Assembly: GCA_964553915.1 (NCBI GenBank)
Contig: CAZKMM010000075.1
Span: 1-13,059, forward strand
Source of the DNA: CAZKMM01 sp964553915
GTDB lineage: Bacteria > RBG-13-61-14 > DRUE01
Reading direction: 5' to 3'
DNA length: 13,059 nt
Shown here: piece after piece, positions 1-7,920 of the stretch
How the letters are laid out: the number at the start of each line of letters is the position of its first letter
Position numbering within the stretch: the stretch's first letter is position 1
Notes under the pieces: generated by a model
The model's input: the letters and a program-made list of their open reading frames with translations, nothing else
Told to the model about the DNA's origin: nothing
The model's database searches: none
Position numbers and translations under genes: made by a program

Positions 1-1
1 A

Positions 2-1315
2 TTGATTTTTAGATTTCGGCGGAAGAAGTCCCGGATTTTTGTTCTTGGTCTGGATGGGGTGCCTTATTCTCTGGTAAGGAAGTTTTGTGAACAGGGGGTG
101 TGGAAGTTTATTTCCGAGCTTGCTCAAGCAGGCGGGCTGGTGCCAATGGAAGTAACTCTTCCGGAAATCAGTGCGGTAAGCTGGCCCAGCTTTATGACCG
201 GCACTGACCCGGGAAAACACGGCATCTTCGGCTTTACAGACTGGAAGGAAGGAAGTTATGAGATTCGCTACCCGAATTTTTTTGACCTGAAAGTCCCTAC
301 CTTTTGGGACCGGCTGGGAGAAAAAGGAAAAAAGTCCATTGTCATCAACCAGCCCAGCACCTATCCAGCTCGGGCAATTCCCGGAATTATCATTTCCGGG
401 TTTGTTGCCATTGAGCTGAGCAAATCGGTTCAACCGCTTCGCTACCTTGCCCAGCTTCGGCGGATGAGCTATCAGGTAGATATTGACACCCACCGCTGTC
501 GCACTGACCACGACCAGTTATTTCGTGAATTAGATTACACTTTACAAAAACGGAAAGAAGCTCTGGAATATTTCTGGGATGAGCTGGACTGGGATTATTT
601 CCAGCTGGTAATCACCGGTACTGACCGGCTTCAGCATTATCTTTTTGATGCAATTGAGGACTCTGCTCATCCCAGACATTCTCAGGCAATTGCCTATTAT
701 CAAAAAATAGATGAGTTCATTAAATATTGCTGGGAGCTTTTCTTTCGGGGGGAAAGTCCGGAGCGGGAAGGAGATAATTTTTTTCTTTTAAGTGACCACG
801 GCTTTTGTTTGATCAGGAGAGAAGTTTATCTTAATGCCTGGCTCCGGCAGGAAGGATATTTAGAATTTGAAAAAGAGCCTCCAGAAGAAATCGGGGAAAT
901 CAAAAGCACCAGCCGGGCTTTTGCTCTTGACCCCTCCCGAATTTATCTGCATCGCAAAAGCAGATTTCCCCGGGGGATTCTTTCAGAAGCGGAAGCAGAT
1001 GAGCTTCGCCAGGAGCTTAAAGAAAAACTGCTTGGGCTGGAATTTGAAGGAGAGAAGGTTCTTCGGGCGGTTTATTTTCCGCAGGAGATTTATTCCCCGA
1101 ATGAGCTTTCTCGGGCACCGGATTTAATTCTGGTTTCCAAACCCGGCTTTGACCTGAAAGGCAATATTCAAAAAAAGGAGATTTTCGGAAATACTGACCT
1201 GACGGGAATGCATACCTATGATGATGCCTTTTTCTGGGCTAAGGAGTTTGGCAAAGAAAAGGCTCAGATTACTGAACTGGCACCAGTCTTTGAGCAGAAA
1301 CTTACCCAGAGCTGA
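2..1315 (+). CDS. Alkaline-phosphatase-superfamily type I phosphodiesterase / nucleotide pyrophosphatase-like protein (5' end possibly incomplete)
   Basis: Predicted metal-dependent hydrolase of phosphodiester or phosphomonoester bonds; the substrate cannot be read from sequence. The expected two-zinc site of the family is visible: D18 in VLGLDG, the nucleophile region SWPSFMTG (S60, equivalent to the Thr/Ser of NPP enzymes), the PGKHGI motif just after it, D208 and H212 in TGTDRLQHYLFD, D265-H266 in LLSDHGF, and H404 in TGMHTYDD. The region from about residue 300 to 395 resembles the cap/insert segment of this family. No signal peptide or membrane segment is seen, so it is probably cytoplasmic unless an upstream extension exists. 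The first codon used is TTG at base 2, right at the window edge. The first beta strand begins only ten residues later, so little can be missing, but the true start may lie upstream. It converges with the sulfatase, with 11 bases between them. Family assignment is firm; the specific reaction is unknown. Confidence 0.85.
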   Translation: MIFRFRRKKSRIFVLGLDGVPYSLVRKFCEQGVWKFISELAQAGGLVPMEVTLPEISAVSWPSFMTGTDPGKHGIFGFTDWKEGSYEIRYPNFFDLKVPTFWDRLGEKGKKSIVINQPSTYPARAIPGIIISGFVAIELSKSVQPLRYLAQLRRMSYQVDIDTHRCRTDHDQLFRELDYTLQKRKEALEYFWDELDWDYFQLVITGTDRLQHYLFDAIEDSAHPRHSQAIAYYQKIDEFIKYCWELFFRGESPEREGDNFFLLSDHGFCLIRREVYLNAWLRQEGYLEFEKEPPEEIGEIKSTSRAFALDPSRIYLHRKSRFPRGILSEAEADELRQELKEKLLGLEFEGEKVLRAVYFPQEIYSPNELSRAPDLILVSKPGFDLKGNIQKKEIFGNTDLTGMHTYDDAFFWAKEFGKEKAQITELAPVFEQKLTQS

Positions 1316-1330
1316 TTTTCTGAAAATCAG
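1312..1330. terminator. Perfect hairpin shared by two convergent stop codons (possible bidirectional terminator)
   Basis: CTGATTTT (1312-1319), a 3-base loop, then AAAATCAG (1323-1330) form a perfect 8-bp inverted repeat. The TGA stop of the + gene (1313-1315) lies in the left arm and the TGA stop of the - gene (reverse complement of 1327-1329) in the right arm. The T run inside each arm gives U-rich RNA in both directions, but no separate T-tract follows the stem and the stem is AT-rich. A terminator role is therefore plausible but weak. Confidence 0.35.
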
Positions 1331-3162
1331 AGGCAAACTGCCCGGGGAAGGGTTTGAAGCATAAATCTTTGCCTGACCGCTTTTCTCATCTGGCGAACGA
1401 GTGGACTATTTCCCTCACCAATATATTCCAGGGCATCTGAGGCATATAGAGCTACATAGAGATTGGAGCTGGTCAGTTCTTTTTTCAGGGTATCAAGGGC
1501 TGGTTTTTTATAAGCTCCAATTTTATAAAGTGCCACTGCACTGGCAATCCGCACGCTGGGAGAGGTATCTTTGAGGCACTGGTAAAGAAGCTCTTTTGCT
1601 GGCTGAGCTTTTTCTCCTAAAATGCAAAGCCCCACTGCTCCCCAGTATCTAATCGCACTATTTGAATCTTTTAAAAAGCTGGTCAGCTGGGAGAGATTTT
1701 CAGGTTTTGCTCTGCTGGCAAGCTGGGCGCAGGAGTAGATTTTTTCCAAGGGGTATTTCTCTGGATTGCGAGCCATCTCATAAGGGGTGGAGCCTTGAGC
1801 CCGCAGGCTCATTTCTGCTTCCTGTAAAAAGCCGGTATCACGGATTTGGAAGATTTTTTCCTTTAAAGCCTTTCTCATTTTTTCCAGCACTTTTTGATAT
1901 TGGGGGTGATTTGCCAGATTGTTTATCTCATAAGGGTCAGTTTTTAAGTCATAAAGTTCTTCCGGGGGTTTGGGCTGGAAGAATCTGCTCTGGAGGGGAT
2001 TAAGTTTACCCTCTTTATAAAGCCTCTCCCATTCCTGCATTGAAGGCATTTTCCAAAGATAAGAAATATATCTGCCCCGGGGAAAATGGGGATAAAAATT
2101 CCGGATATATTTAAAGCGAGCGTCTCTTATCGCCCGGTTCATATCATACCGCTCGTCCATTCGTCCCCGGAAGAGATAAACATATTCAGGCGGGGCGGTC
2201 TTTTGCTCGCCCAGAAAAGCCGAGCCCTGCATATAATCTGGGATTTCCAGCCCGAGCAGGCTCAGAATAGAAGGAGCAAAATCCACAAAGCTTACCAGCC
2301 TTTTCATCCGGGAGCCAGGAGGGGCAGGTGCCAGATGCTGAAATTTTTTCGGGAAATAAATAATCAGAGGCACCCGGGTGCCGGAATCATAAAGGAATCT
2401 TTTGCTTCCGGGAAGTATCCCTCCGTGGTCGGAGAAATAAAAGATGATGGTATTTTCGCTCAGTTCTTCATTTTCCAGTTTTTTCAGGGTATTGCCAATT
2501 TGCTCATCCATTTTAGAGATCAGGTCATAAAACTGGGCGTAATCGTGCCGGAAGATGGGGGTATCTGGATGATATGGGGCAAGATGAATTTTTTGTGGGT
2601 CGTGCTTGGTTGGAAGACTTTTATGAAGTTTTCCCTCGTGGGTGGCACCAAAATTAAGCATAACAAAGAAAGGCTGGCGGGATTTGAGCTTTTTAAAATC
2701 TGGCTCTGCTCCGCATTTATCCCAGGCAAGCTTGGGGAATTTTTCAAAGTTGTAATCGGTTTTGAAGTGGTTATAGCAGTAATAACCTTTCTGGCGAAGA
2801 TACTCGGTAAAGCAGTGAATAAAGCCGGGAATAGGCTGAAAACTCCTCATATGCTGGGTTCCTAAACTGCTGGCATAAACTCCAGTGATCAGGGTGGAGC
2901 GGGCAGGAGCACAGACCGGGGCATTGGCAAAGGCATTTTCATAAATAATTCCTTTTTGAGCCAGCCGGTCAAGATTAGGGGTATGAGCGAATTTATCTCC
3001 ATAACAGCCGAACCAGGGAGGGGTATCTTCACTTACCAGCCAGAGGATATTTGGCAGGTGCTGGTCGGTTTTTATTCCCCGGCTGATTCCGGGAAGAATT
3101 AAAAGACCCGCTCCTAAAGATAAAGATTTAATGAAATCTCTTCGGGAATATCTTTGCCCCAT
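1327..3162 (-). CDS. Exported sulfatase (Cys-type, twin-arginine signal) with C-terminal HEAT-like repeats
   Basis: Family S1 sulfatase, predicted to hydrolyse sulfate esters or N-sulfates. The N-terminus carries a twin-arginine motif (SRRDFIK, residues 6-12) followed by a hydrophobic stretch to about residue 26, so Tat export as a folded protein is likely. Metal-site residues include E45-D46, H175 in ATHE, and D245-H246 in SDHGG; K254 follows. The C-x-P-x-R activation motif is C84-A-P-A-R88, so C84 should be converted to formylglycine by a maturase not present in this window. The SDHGG...SKRFLYDSG block is typical of the heparan N-sulfatase-like branch. Residues about 488-590 form about three HEAT-like helical repeats (for example SAIRYWGAVGLCILG and PSVRIASAVALYKIGA), probably a protein- or glycan-contact module. 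It lies 62 bases downstream of the sensor cluster on the same strand, so co-transcription is possible. The ribosome binding site is weak. The family is certain; the substrate is not known. Confidence 0.92.
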   Translation of the reverse strand: MGQRYSRRDFIKSLSLGAGLLILPGISRGIKTDQHLPNILWLVSEDTPPWFGCYGDKFAHTPNLDRLAQKGIIYENAFANAPVCAPARSTLITGVYASSLGTQHMRSFQPIPGFIHCFTEYLRQKGYYCYNHFKTDYNFEKFPKLAWDKCGAEPDFKKLKSRQPFFVMLNFGATHEGKLHKSLPTKHDPQKIHLAPYHPDTPIFRHDYAQFYDLISKMDEQIGNTLKKLENEELSENTIIFYFSDHGGILPGSKRFLYDSGTRVPLIIYFPKKFQHLAPAPPGSRMKRLVSFVDFAPSILSLLGLEIPDYMQGSAFLGEQKTAPPEYVYLFRGRMDERYDMNRAIRDARFKYIRNFYPHFPRGRYISYLWKMPSMQEWERLYKEGKLNPLQSRFFQPKPPEELYDLKTDPYEINNLANHPQYQKVLEKMRKALKEKIFQIRDTGFLQEAEMSLRAQGSTPYEMARNPEKYPLEKIYSCAQLASRAKPENLSQLTSFLKDSNSAIRYWGAVGLCILGEKAQPAKELLYQCLKDTSPSVRIASAVALYKIGAYKKPALDTLKKELTSSNLYVALYASDALEYIGEGNSPLVRQMRKAVRQRFMLQTLPRAVCL

Positions 3163-3224
3163 TTCTAGAAAATAATATCATTTTTTTTGATTTTGCTAAA
3201 GAAGCTCTTGCGAAGAAGGAGCGA

Positions 3225-5594
3225 TTATTTCTCAGAGGCATTTAGTTTTGGTGAGCGGGCGAGATTCTTTTCAATTATCTGAACCAGCTCATCAAAGATA
3301 AAAGGCTTTTGCAGGTATCCAATGGCACCTTTTTCCATCAGCTCTTCCGCATCACCTTCATAACTGTATCCGCTGATTAAAATAATCGGGAGGTTTGGAT
3401 TAAGCTTCTTAATTTCAGCAAATAATTCCTTGCCACTTAATCCCGGCATAATCATATCCATTGCCACTACCCGGATATCGGGATTTTCTTGAATCAGCTT
3501 TAAAGCTTCCTCTCCAGAGCGAGCAACCAGAACCTGATAGCCTTTTTTGCCGAGCCGAATCTCTGCCAGCTTTAAAAGGAACTCCTCATCATCAATCAAA
3601 AGAATCTTTCCTTCTCCTTTTAGAAAGCCAGTCAGGGGAGCAGGCTTTTCTTCCGAGCTTTTAAGCTCCTTTTCATCTGGAACAGGAAGCAGAATCGTAA
3701 AGCGAGCCCCTTGCCCCGGCTCACTTTCCACAAAAATTTCTCCCCGATGATTCCTGACAATTCCATAAACCGTTGCCAGTCCCAAACCGGTGCCTTTTTC
3801 CAGACCTTTGGTAGTAAAGAAAGGCTCAAAAATATGCTCTTTGATTTCTCCAGGAATGCCAATTCCGGTATCTTCTACCACAATTTCTATGTATTCTCCG
3901 GGAATCAGTTCTCCGAATTTGGTTTGAATTTTTTTCCGATGGGCTTCAAATCTTAAAATTCCTCCGTGTGGCATTGCATCCCGGGCATTTACTCCTAAAT
4001 TTAAAAGTGCCTGCTGAAGCAAAGCCGGGTCTCCCAAAATTAAGGGAAGATTTTCTTCCAGTTCGGTTTGAATTTCTATGTTCTTATGAATGGTTTTTCC
4101 CAGAAGTTTGCCTATTTCTTTAATCACCTCATTGATTTTTACCGGTCGTTTTTGNNNNNNNNNNNNNNNNNNNNNNNNNNNNNNNNNNNNNNNNNNNNNN
4201 NNNNNNNNNNNNNNNNNNNNNNNNNNNNNNNNNNNNNNNNNNNNNNNNNNNNNNGGCTCAGACATTTTTACCCGGGAGATGGTAAGATGAGCCGGGAAAG
4301 ACTCCCCGGACTTCTTTTTTAATTCCACCTCTCTCTCCCAGGGAAATTCCTGCTCCGGTTTTTGGTTCAAGATTTTAAAGAATTCTCTGGCAAGAGAATG
4401 GAATTCCTCCACCTTTTTCTCAATCATTTCTTCAGGAAGATAACCCAAAATTTGTTTACTGGTTCGGTTAACCGAGCGGATTATTCCCTGCTCATCAATG
4501 GTCAGGATTGCAATCCCTGCATGGTCAATAATATTTTTGTGAAGCTCATTAAGTTGGTGAAGTTCCCGGGTGCGCTCCTGGATTTTTCTCTCTAGGTCCT
4601 GTTGGTATTCCTGAAGCTGGCGGTTTGCTTCTTCTAACTGGCGGTGAGATTGGTAAAGCCGTTCATAGATATAAGCGGTATCTATGGCAGAAGAGACATT
4701 TTCCACAAAGATTCTTAAAAGCTCTTGGTCTAAAAGTTCTTCCTTGGGATTCTCAACCACCAAAACCAATCGGTCATATTCCACCACATAAAAAGGTATC
4801 AGTTTATAGCCGTTAAATTTAAAACAGCCCTCCATTTTCTCAAATCGTTCAAGGATAAGATTTTTTAAATTTTTCATTTCTGAACCTTTTAATAATTCTG
4901 GGCTTTGAAATCTTCCGCTGAGGCATTTGAAATTTAATTCTTTATTTTTGGAGTCAATCTGGATGAGCAGACCGCTATCTGCATCTAGGAGATTAAGCAT
5001 TTGGTTAAAGATAAAGTTTAAGAGTTTATCTAGATCGCTGAGCCCAAGATTTTTTATCTGATTGATCCGGAGCAGAAGCTCTTTTAAAAGCTCTTTTTGT
5101 CTTTTTTCTTTTTGTTCCAGATTCCATTTTTCGGTCAGTGCCAGGGCAAGCTGGCGGATTTCCTCAATATCAAAGGGTTTCTTTAAATAAAGAAGTTTGC
5201 TGGGCTCTCCCAATTTTTCTACAATTTCCATCCGGTCCCGGTCCGAATAAGCGGTGATAATGACAATTTCCACCTCTGGGTCAATTTCCCGGATTCTCCG
5301 GGCGGTCTCAAGCCCATCCCATCCCGGAGGCATCCTCATATCAATAAAAGCCACAGCAAAGGGGGTGCCGGCTTCTTTCATTTTTTTAGCAATCTCGTAT
5401 CCCTCTTTTCCCTGCCGGGCAAGATATACCTCATAAGCCGGTTGAGCAGGCGAAGTTTGGCAGGATTTTTTTCCAAAAAGTTCTGCTTCTAACTGAGAAA
5501 TTTTTTCATCAGTTAAACATCTGGGAGATAAAATCTCCTGATAGTCCTTTAAAACCTCCTCCTGATCGTCAATTACCAAAATTCTCCGGTTCAT
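3225..5594 (-). CDS. Double-receiver hybrid histidine kinase (REC-GAF-PAS-[assembly gap]-HATPase-REC)
   Basis: Soluble hybrid sensor kinase/phosphorelay protein with no membrane segments. REC1 (about 1-155) has D9-D10, phosphoacceptor D85 in FIDMRMPPG, T114 and K139, with about 30 extra residues between its first helix and second strand. A GAF-like domain spans about 165-310, a coiled coil about 310-355 and a PAS domain about 350-445. Residues 447-480 are unknown because of 100 N, which hides the end of PAS and the expected His-bearing DHp helices. The ATPase domain follows: N536 in the N-box, D575-T-G-I-G as G1, FFTTK, and GTGLGLA as G2. REC2 (about 662-780) has D668-D669, phosphoacceptor D713, S741 and K763. 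The ATG overlaps the TAA of the upstream kinase by one base, and a full-strength Shine-Dalgarno precedes it. There is no DNA-binding output domain, so it probably relays phosphate or acts through protein contact. Encoded length is underestimated if the gap is longer than 100 bases. Confidence 0.88.
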   Translation of the reverse strand: MNRRILVIDDQEEVLKDYQEILSPRCLTDEKISQLEAELFGKKSCQTSPAQPAYEVYLARQGKEGYEIAKKMKEAGTPFAVAFIDMRMPPGWDGLETARRIREIDPEVEIVIITAYSDRDRMEIVEKLGEPSKLLYLKKPFDIEEIRQLALALTEKWNLEQKEKRQKELLKELLLRINQIKNLGLSDLDKLLNFIFNQMLNLLDADSGLLIQIDSKNKELNFKCLSGRFQSPELLKGSEMKNLKNLILERFEKMEGCFKFNGYKLIPFYVVEYDRLVLVVENPKEELLDQELLRIFVENVSSAIDTAYIYERLYQSHRQLEEANRQLQEYQQDLERKIQERTRELHQLNELHKNIIDHAGIAILTIDEQGIIRSVNRTSKQILGYLPEEMIEKKVEEFHSLAREFFKILNQKPEQEFPWEREVELKKKSGESFPAHLTISRVKMSEXXXXXXXXXXXXXXXXXXXXXXXXXXXXXXXXXXQKRPVKINEVIKEIGKLLGKTIHKNIEIQTELEENLPLILGDPALLQQALLNLGVNARDAMPHGGILRFEAHRKKIQTKFGELIPGEYIEIVVEDTGIGIPGEIKEHIFEPFFTTKGLEKGTGLGLATVYGIVRNHRGEIFVESEPGQGARFTILLPVPDEKELKSSEEKPAPLTGFLKGEGKILLIDDEEFLLKLAEIRLGKKGYQVLVARSGEEALKLIQENPDIRVVAMDMIMPGLSGKELFAEIKKLNPNLPIILISGYSYEGDAEELMEKGAIGYLQKPFIFDELVQIIEKNLARSPKLNASEK
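4155..4254. other. Assembly gap of 100 N inside the hybrid kinase gene
   Basis: Exactly 100 N, the usual placeholder for a gap of unknown size. The reading frame is the same on both sides when 100 bases are assumed, so the real length is probably 1 modulo 3. The flanks are the late PAS domain (upstream) and the QKRPVKINEV linker into the ATPase domain (downstream). In related kinases about 80-100 residues lie between these points, so the true gap is probably nearer 250-300 bases. Confidence 0.97.
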
Positions 5595-7840
5595 TAAGCT
5601 ACCTCCTTTGCCAGAAATTTTTCTTGAGCAGAAGGAAGGATAAGAGTAAAGCGTGCTCCTTTGCCCGGACCATCACTCTGAGCGAGAATTTGTCCATTCC
5701 CAATCCGGGCAAAAAGAGCACTGATATGAAGTCCAATTCCCTTCCCATTGGCTTTGGTGGTGAAGCCATAATCAAAGATTTTATCTAGGTGTTCGGGCGG
5801 AATGCCTTTTCCATTGTCTTCCACGATAATTTCTATGTTCTTTCCTGCCCGCCGGGTGGTAATTTTTAATTTTCGGTTGGAGGGAGGATTTTCTTCCAGG
5901 GCTTCCAGGGCGTTTTTTATCAGGTTCATTAAAATCTGGATGACCTGATTTCGGTTCTGGTAAATCAAAGGAAGCTTTGGAGATAGCTCCAGTTTTAATT
6001 CCACTCCTCGCTTAGAAATGGAATCTTCCATCATTGAAATGGTATCTTCAACCAGCTGGTTGATTCCTATGAATTCTTTGAGCCCGCTTCTGAGAGAATA
6101 ATTTTGCTGGAGGCGGATGATTTCATTGATATGTTCAATCCGTTTTTTTAGCTGGGAGAAATTTACTTGAAGCTGGTCTCTTAACTGATTAAGCTCCTTG
6201 GTTTTTAGCTCCAGATAAGTGAGGAGCTTTTTCGCAAAATCCGGCTCAGTTTTTAAACGCTGTTCCAACCCTTCACCCTCTCCCTGAATAAGAGAATCCT
6301 GAAAAGCAGAAAAATTTAAATTTCCTAAAATCTCCTCTATTCGCTGGAGCCGAATAAATGCGGTATTTAAAGCATTACCAATGTTATGAATTACTCCTGC
6401 AGAAACTTCTGCTCTGCCCGCCAGATGGGCCAGCTCTACCAGTTTCTGATGAGTTTCCTTTAATTTTTCCGTCTGCTTTTTTACCTCTTCTTCTAAATTT
6501 CGGGAATAAGCCAGAAGCTGAAGCCTGGCTTCTTCCAGCTCCCGGGTTCGCTCCTGGACCTTTTTCTCCAGCTCCAGGTTGGCTTGGCGAATTTCCTCCA
6601 AAAGCATTGCTTTTTTAATTGCCTGGGCGGCTTGTTGAGTAAACATCTCCATCAGGTCCAGCTCCCTCTCATCAATCTCCCGGCTCACCCCATAAACAAT
6701 GGTTCCAATCAACTGCTGGTTAACAAGAAGCGGACTGTTGACCATTACTCTAATTCCCCCCACTAGCTGAGCCAGTCTTGCCAGATGCCTGGGAATTATC
6801 CCTCCTATTTGTTCATAAAAATCCCGAAGGATGATGGGCTTTTTTTCTTTTGCCAGGCGATGGGTAAATCCTTCGGGATTAACCGGAACCCTTAATCCTA
6901 CCGGATGAATTCCGGCAAGTTCAAAGCCTTTTTTAATCAGAGGATTATCCAGCCCGGCAAAAGCCCGAACCACAAAAGCATTATCCTCATATCTGGTAAT
7001 GGCAATCGCACGACATCGGGTGGCTTTCCGGGCATTCCGGGCAATAATCCGGAGAAGCTCCTCCAGGTCATCAACATTTAAAAGTGCCTGACTATTCTGG
7101 AAAACAAGCTGAAGTTGATGATATTCCAGTTCCAGACGGGGGTAGGTTTTCAGAAGATTTAATCGGACGATGGAGAAATAGATAAAAATACTCGTGAGAA
7201 AAAATCCCGGATGAAAAATTAAATCGGTGCGATAGCCAAACTCTCTGGCTAAAAGATAAATTCCCAGAGAATAAACACATAAAAAAGAAAAAGCATAATG
7301 ATAAATCCGAAGGACTTTTCTTAGATTTTCCGGCAGGGAATTTTTTATAATCAATAATCGGCTCAGAAAATAAAATAAATAAGAAATATATGCCAGATAG
7401 TAAACGACATAGAGGAAATACCTCGGGTCTGAACTTCTGAGCAAGAGGTAGTGGTGATTGATTTTTTTTAAAACGCAGAACCATTCCGGATGAATAATCG
7501 CGATCCCGCTCATCAAGATAATTCCCAAAAGATGGATAAAAAGGGTGCGATTTTTTACCGGAAAGAGTTTTTCAAAGAGTCTTCTGGTCATTAAAAAGAA
7601 GCCAAAAGGAAGTGCGGTCCAGAAGGGAGCAGAGAGATGATTAAAAAATTCTGCCTCACCTGGATTTTCCGCAGTATAGCTCAAAAAGTCAAAAACTCCA
7701 CAAAAACCTAAAATTAAAAAAAGATAAGCAACACTGTAATTGAATTTAGTTTTTGGCTGAGAAAAAACTTTTCCCGCCAGAAAAAAGCCGAAAAAAGCTA
7801 TTGCCAGCTCCGCATAATAGAGTAGTTTAATAAGCTCCAT
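5594..7840 (-). CDS. Membrane sensor histidine kinase, 7TM-GAF-coiled coil-LHNIGN-type DHp-HATPase (paralogue B)
   Basis: Inner-membrane sensor kinase of 748 residues. About seven hydrophobic segments lie near 5-24, 35-55, 68-85, 100-117, 140-165, 178-198 and 208-227, as in kinases with a 7TM N-terminal sensor region. A GAF-like domain follows (about 245-410), then a long coiled coil (about 410-470). The phosphoacceptor is most likely H485 in AEVSAGVIHNIGNALN, which replaces the usual HExxxP H-box. A long helical hairpin ends with the conserved RIEHINEIIRLQQNYS (568-582). The ATPase domain has N643 in the N-box, D675-N-G-K-G as G1, FTTK, and GKGIGLH as G2. It ends in TAATG overlap with the hybrid kinase gene, suggesting it signals to that protein. 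It is a tandem duplicate of the kinase upstream. The start lacks a strong ribosome binding site, but the ATG fits the first membrane segment. Ligand unknown. Confidence 0.9.
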   Translation of the reverse strand: MELIKLLYYAELAIAFFGFFLAGKVFSQPKTKFNYSVAYLFLILGFCGVFDFLSYTAENPGEAEFFNHLSAPFWTALPFGFFLMTRRLFEKLFPVKNRTLFIHLLGIILMSGIAIIHPEWFCVLKKINHHYLLLRSSDPRYFLYVVYYLAYISYLFYFLSRLLIIKNSLPENLRKVLRIYHYAFSFLCVYSLGIYLLAREFGYRTDLIFHPGFFLTSIFIYFSIVRLNLLKTYPRLELEYHQLQLVFQNSQALLNVDDLEELLRIIARNARKATRCRAIAITRYEDNAFVVRAFAGLDNPLIKKGFELAGIHPVGLRVPVNPEGFTHRLAKEKKPIILRDFYEQIGGIIPRHLARLAQLVGGIRVMVNSPLLVNQQLIGTIVYGVSREIDERELDLMEMFTQQAAQAIKKAMLLEEIRQANLELEKKVQERTRELEEARLQLLAYSRNLEEEVKKQTEKLKETHQKLVELAHLAGRAEVSAGVIHNIGNALNTAFIRLQRIEEILGNLNFSAFQDSLIQGEGEGLEQRLKTEPDFAKKLLTYLELKTKELNQLRDQLQVNFSQLKKRIEHINEIIRLQQNYSLRSGLKEFIGINQLVEDTISMMEDSISKRGVELKLELSPKLPLIYQNRNQVIQILMNLIKNALEALEENPPSNRKLKITTRRAGKNIEIIVEDNGKGIPPEHLDKIFDYGFTTKANGKGIGLHISALFARIGNGQILAQSDGPGKGARFTLILPSAQEKFLAKEVA
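5601..5609 (-). promoter_or_regulatory. Perfect ribosome binding site for the hybrid kinase, inside the preceding gene
   Basis: The minus strand reads AAAGGAGGT, then six bases, then ATG at 5594. This near-perfect anti-16S match lies in the last codons of the upstream kinase gene and decides the start of the hybrid kinase. With the TAATG stop/start overlap it indicates translational coupling or re-initiation. It is much stronger than the sites before the two paralogous kinases. Confidence 0.85.
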
Positions 7841-7890
7841 CTTAAATTTTTTCGGAAAATAAAAAAGAAGTTTTAATTTATTTTAAGTTT

Positions 7891-7920
7891 AAAAAAATAA
7901 GCAAAAATAACTTTTGCTCA
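7891..7920 (-). terminator. AT-rich hairpin plus T-tract between the two paralogous kinase genes
   Basis: On the minus strand, GCAAAA, a 5-base loop and TTTTGC (7917 to 7901) form a perfect 6-bp stem. It extends to nine pairs (one G-U) by including the TGA stop codon at 7918-7920 and TTA at 7898-7900. Seven T follow at 7897-7891. This has the layout of an intrinsic terminator, but the stem has only two or three G-C pairs, so it probably gives partial rather than full termination. Confidence 0.5.

Noticed and set aside
2086..2865. A 259-codon open frame on + opposite the sulfatase gene
   Set aside because: It lies entirely antisense to a sulfatase with intact motifs, shows no recognisable domain, and has no ribosome site or codon pattern of its own. 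It is a shadow frame.
3163..3224. Separate promoter for the sulfatase (TATTAT on the minus strand) or a terminator after the hybrid kinase
   Set aside because: The -10-like hexamer has no adequate -35 partner and would give an almost leaderless transcript; possible stems here are short, bulged and lack a T-tract.
4068..4322. Open frames on + that run through the N gap
   Set aside because: They are open only because N codons cannot be stops; the minus-strand kinase frame explains the region.
7092..7484. A 130-codon open frame on - in a second frame within the membrane region of paralogue B
   Set aside because: Hydrophobic coding sequence is T-rich and often leaves alternate frames open; the main frame has all kinase motifs and this one has none.
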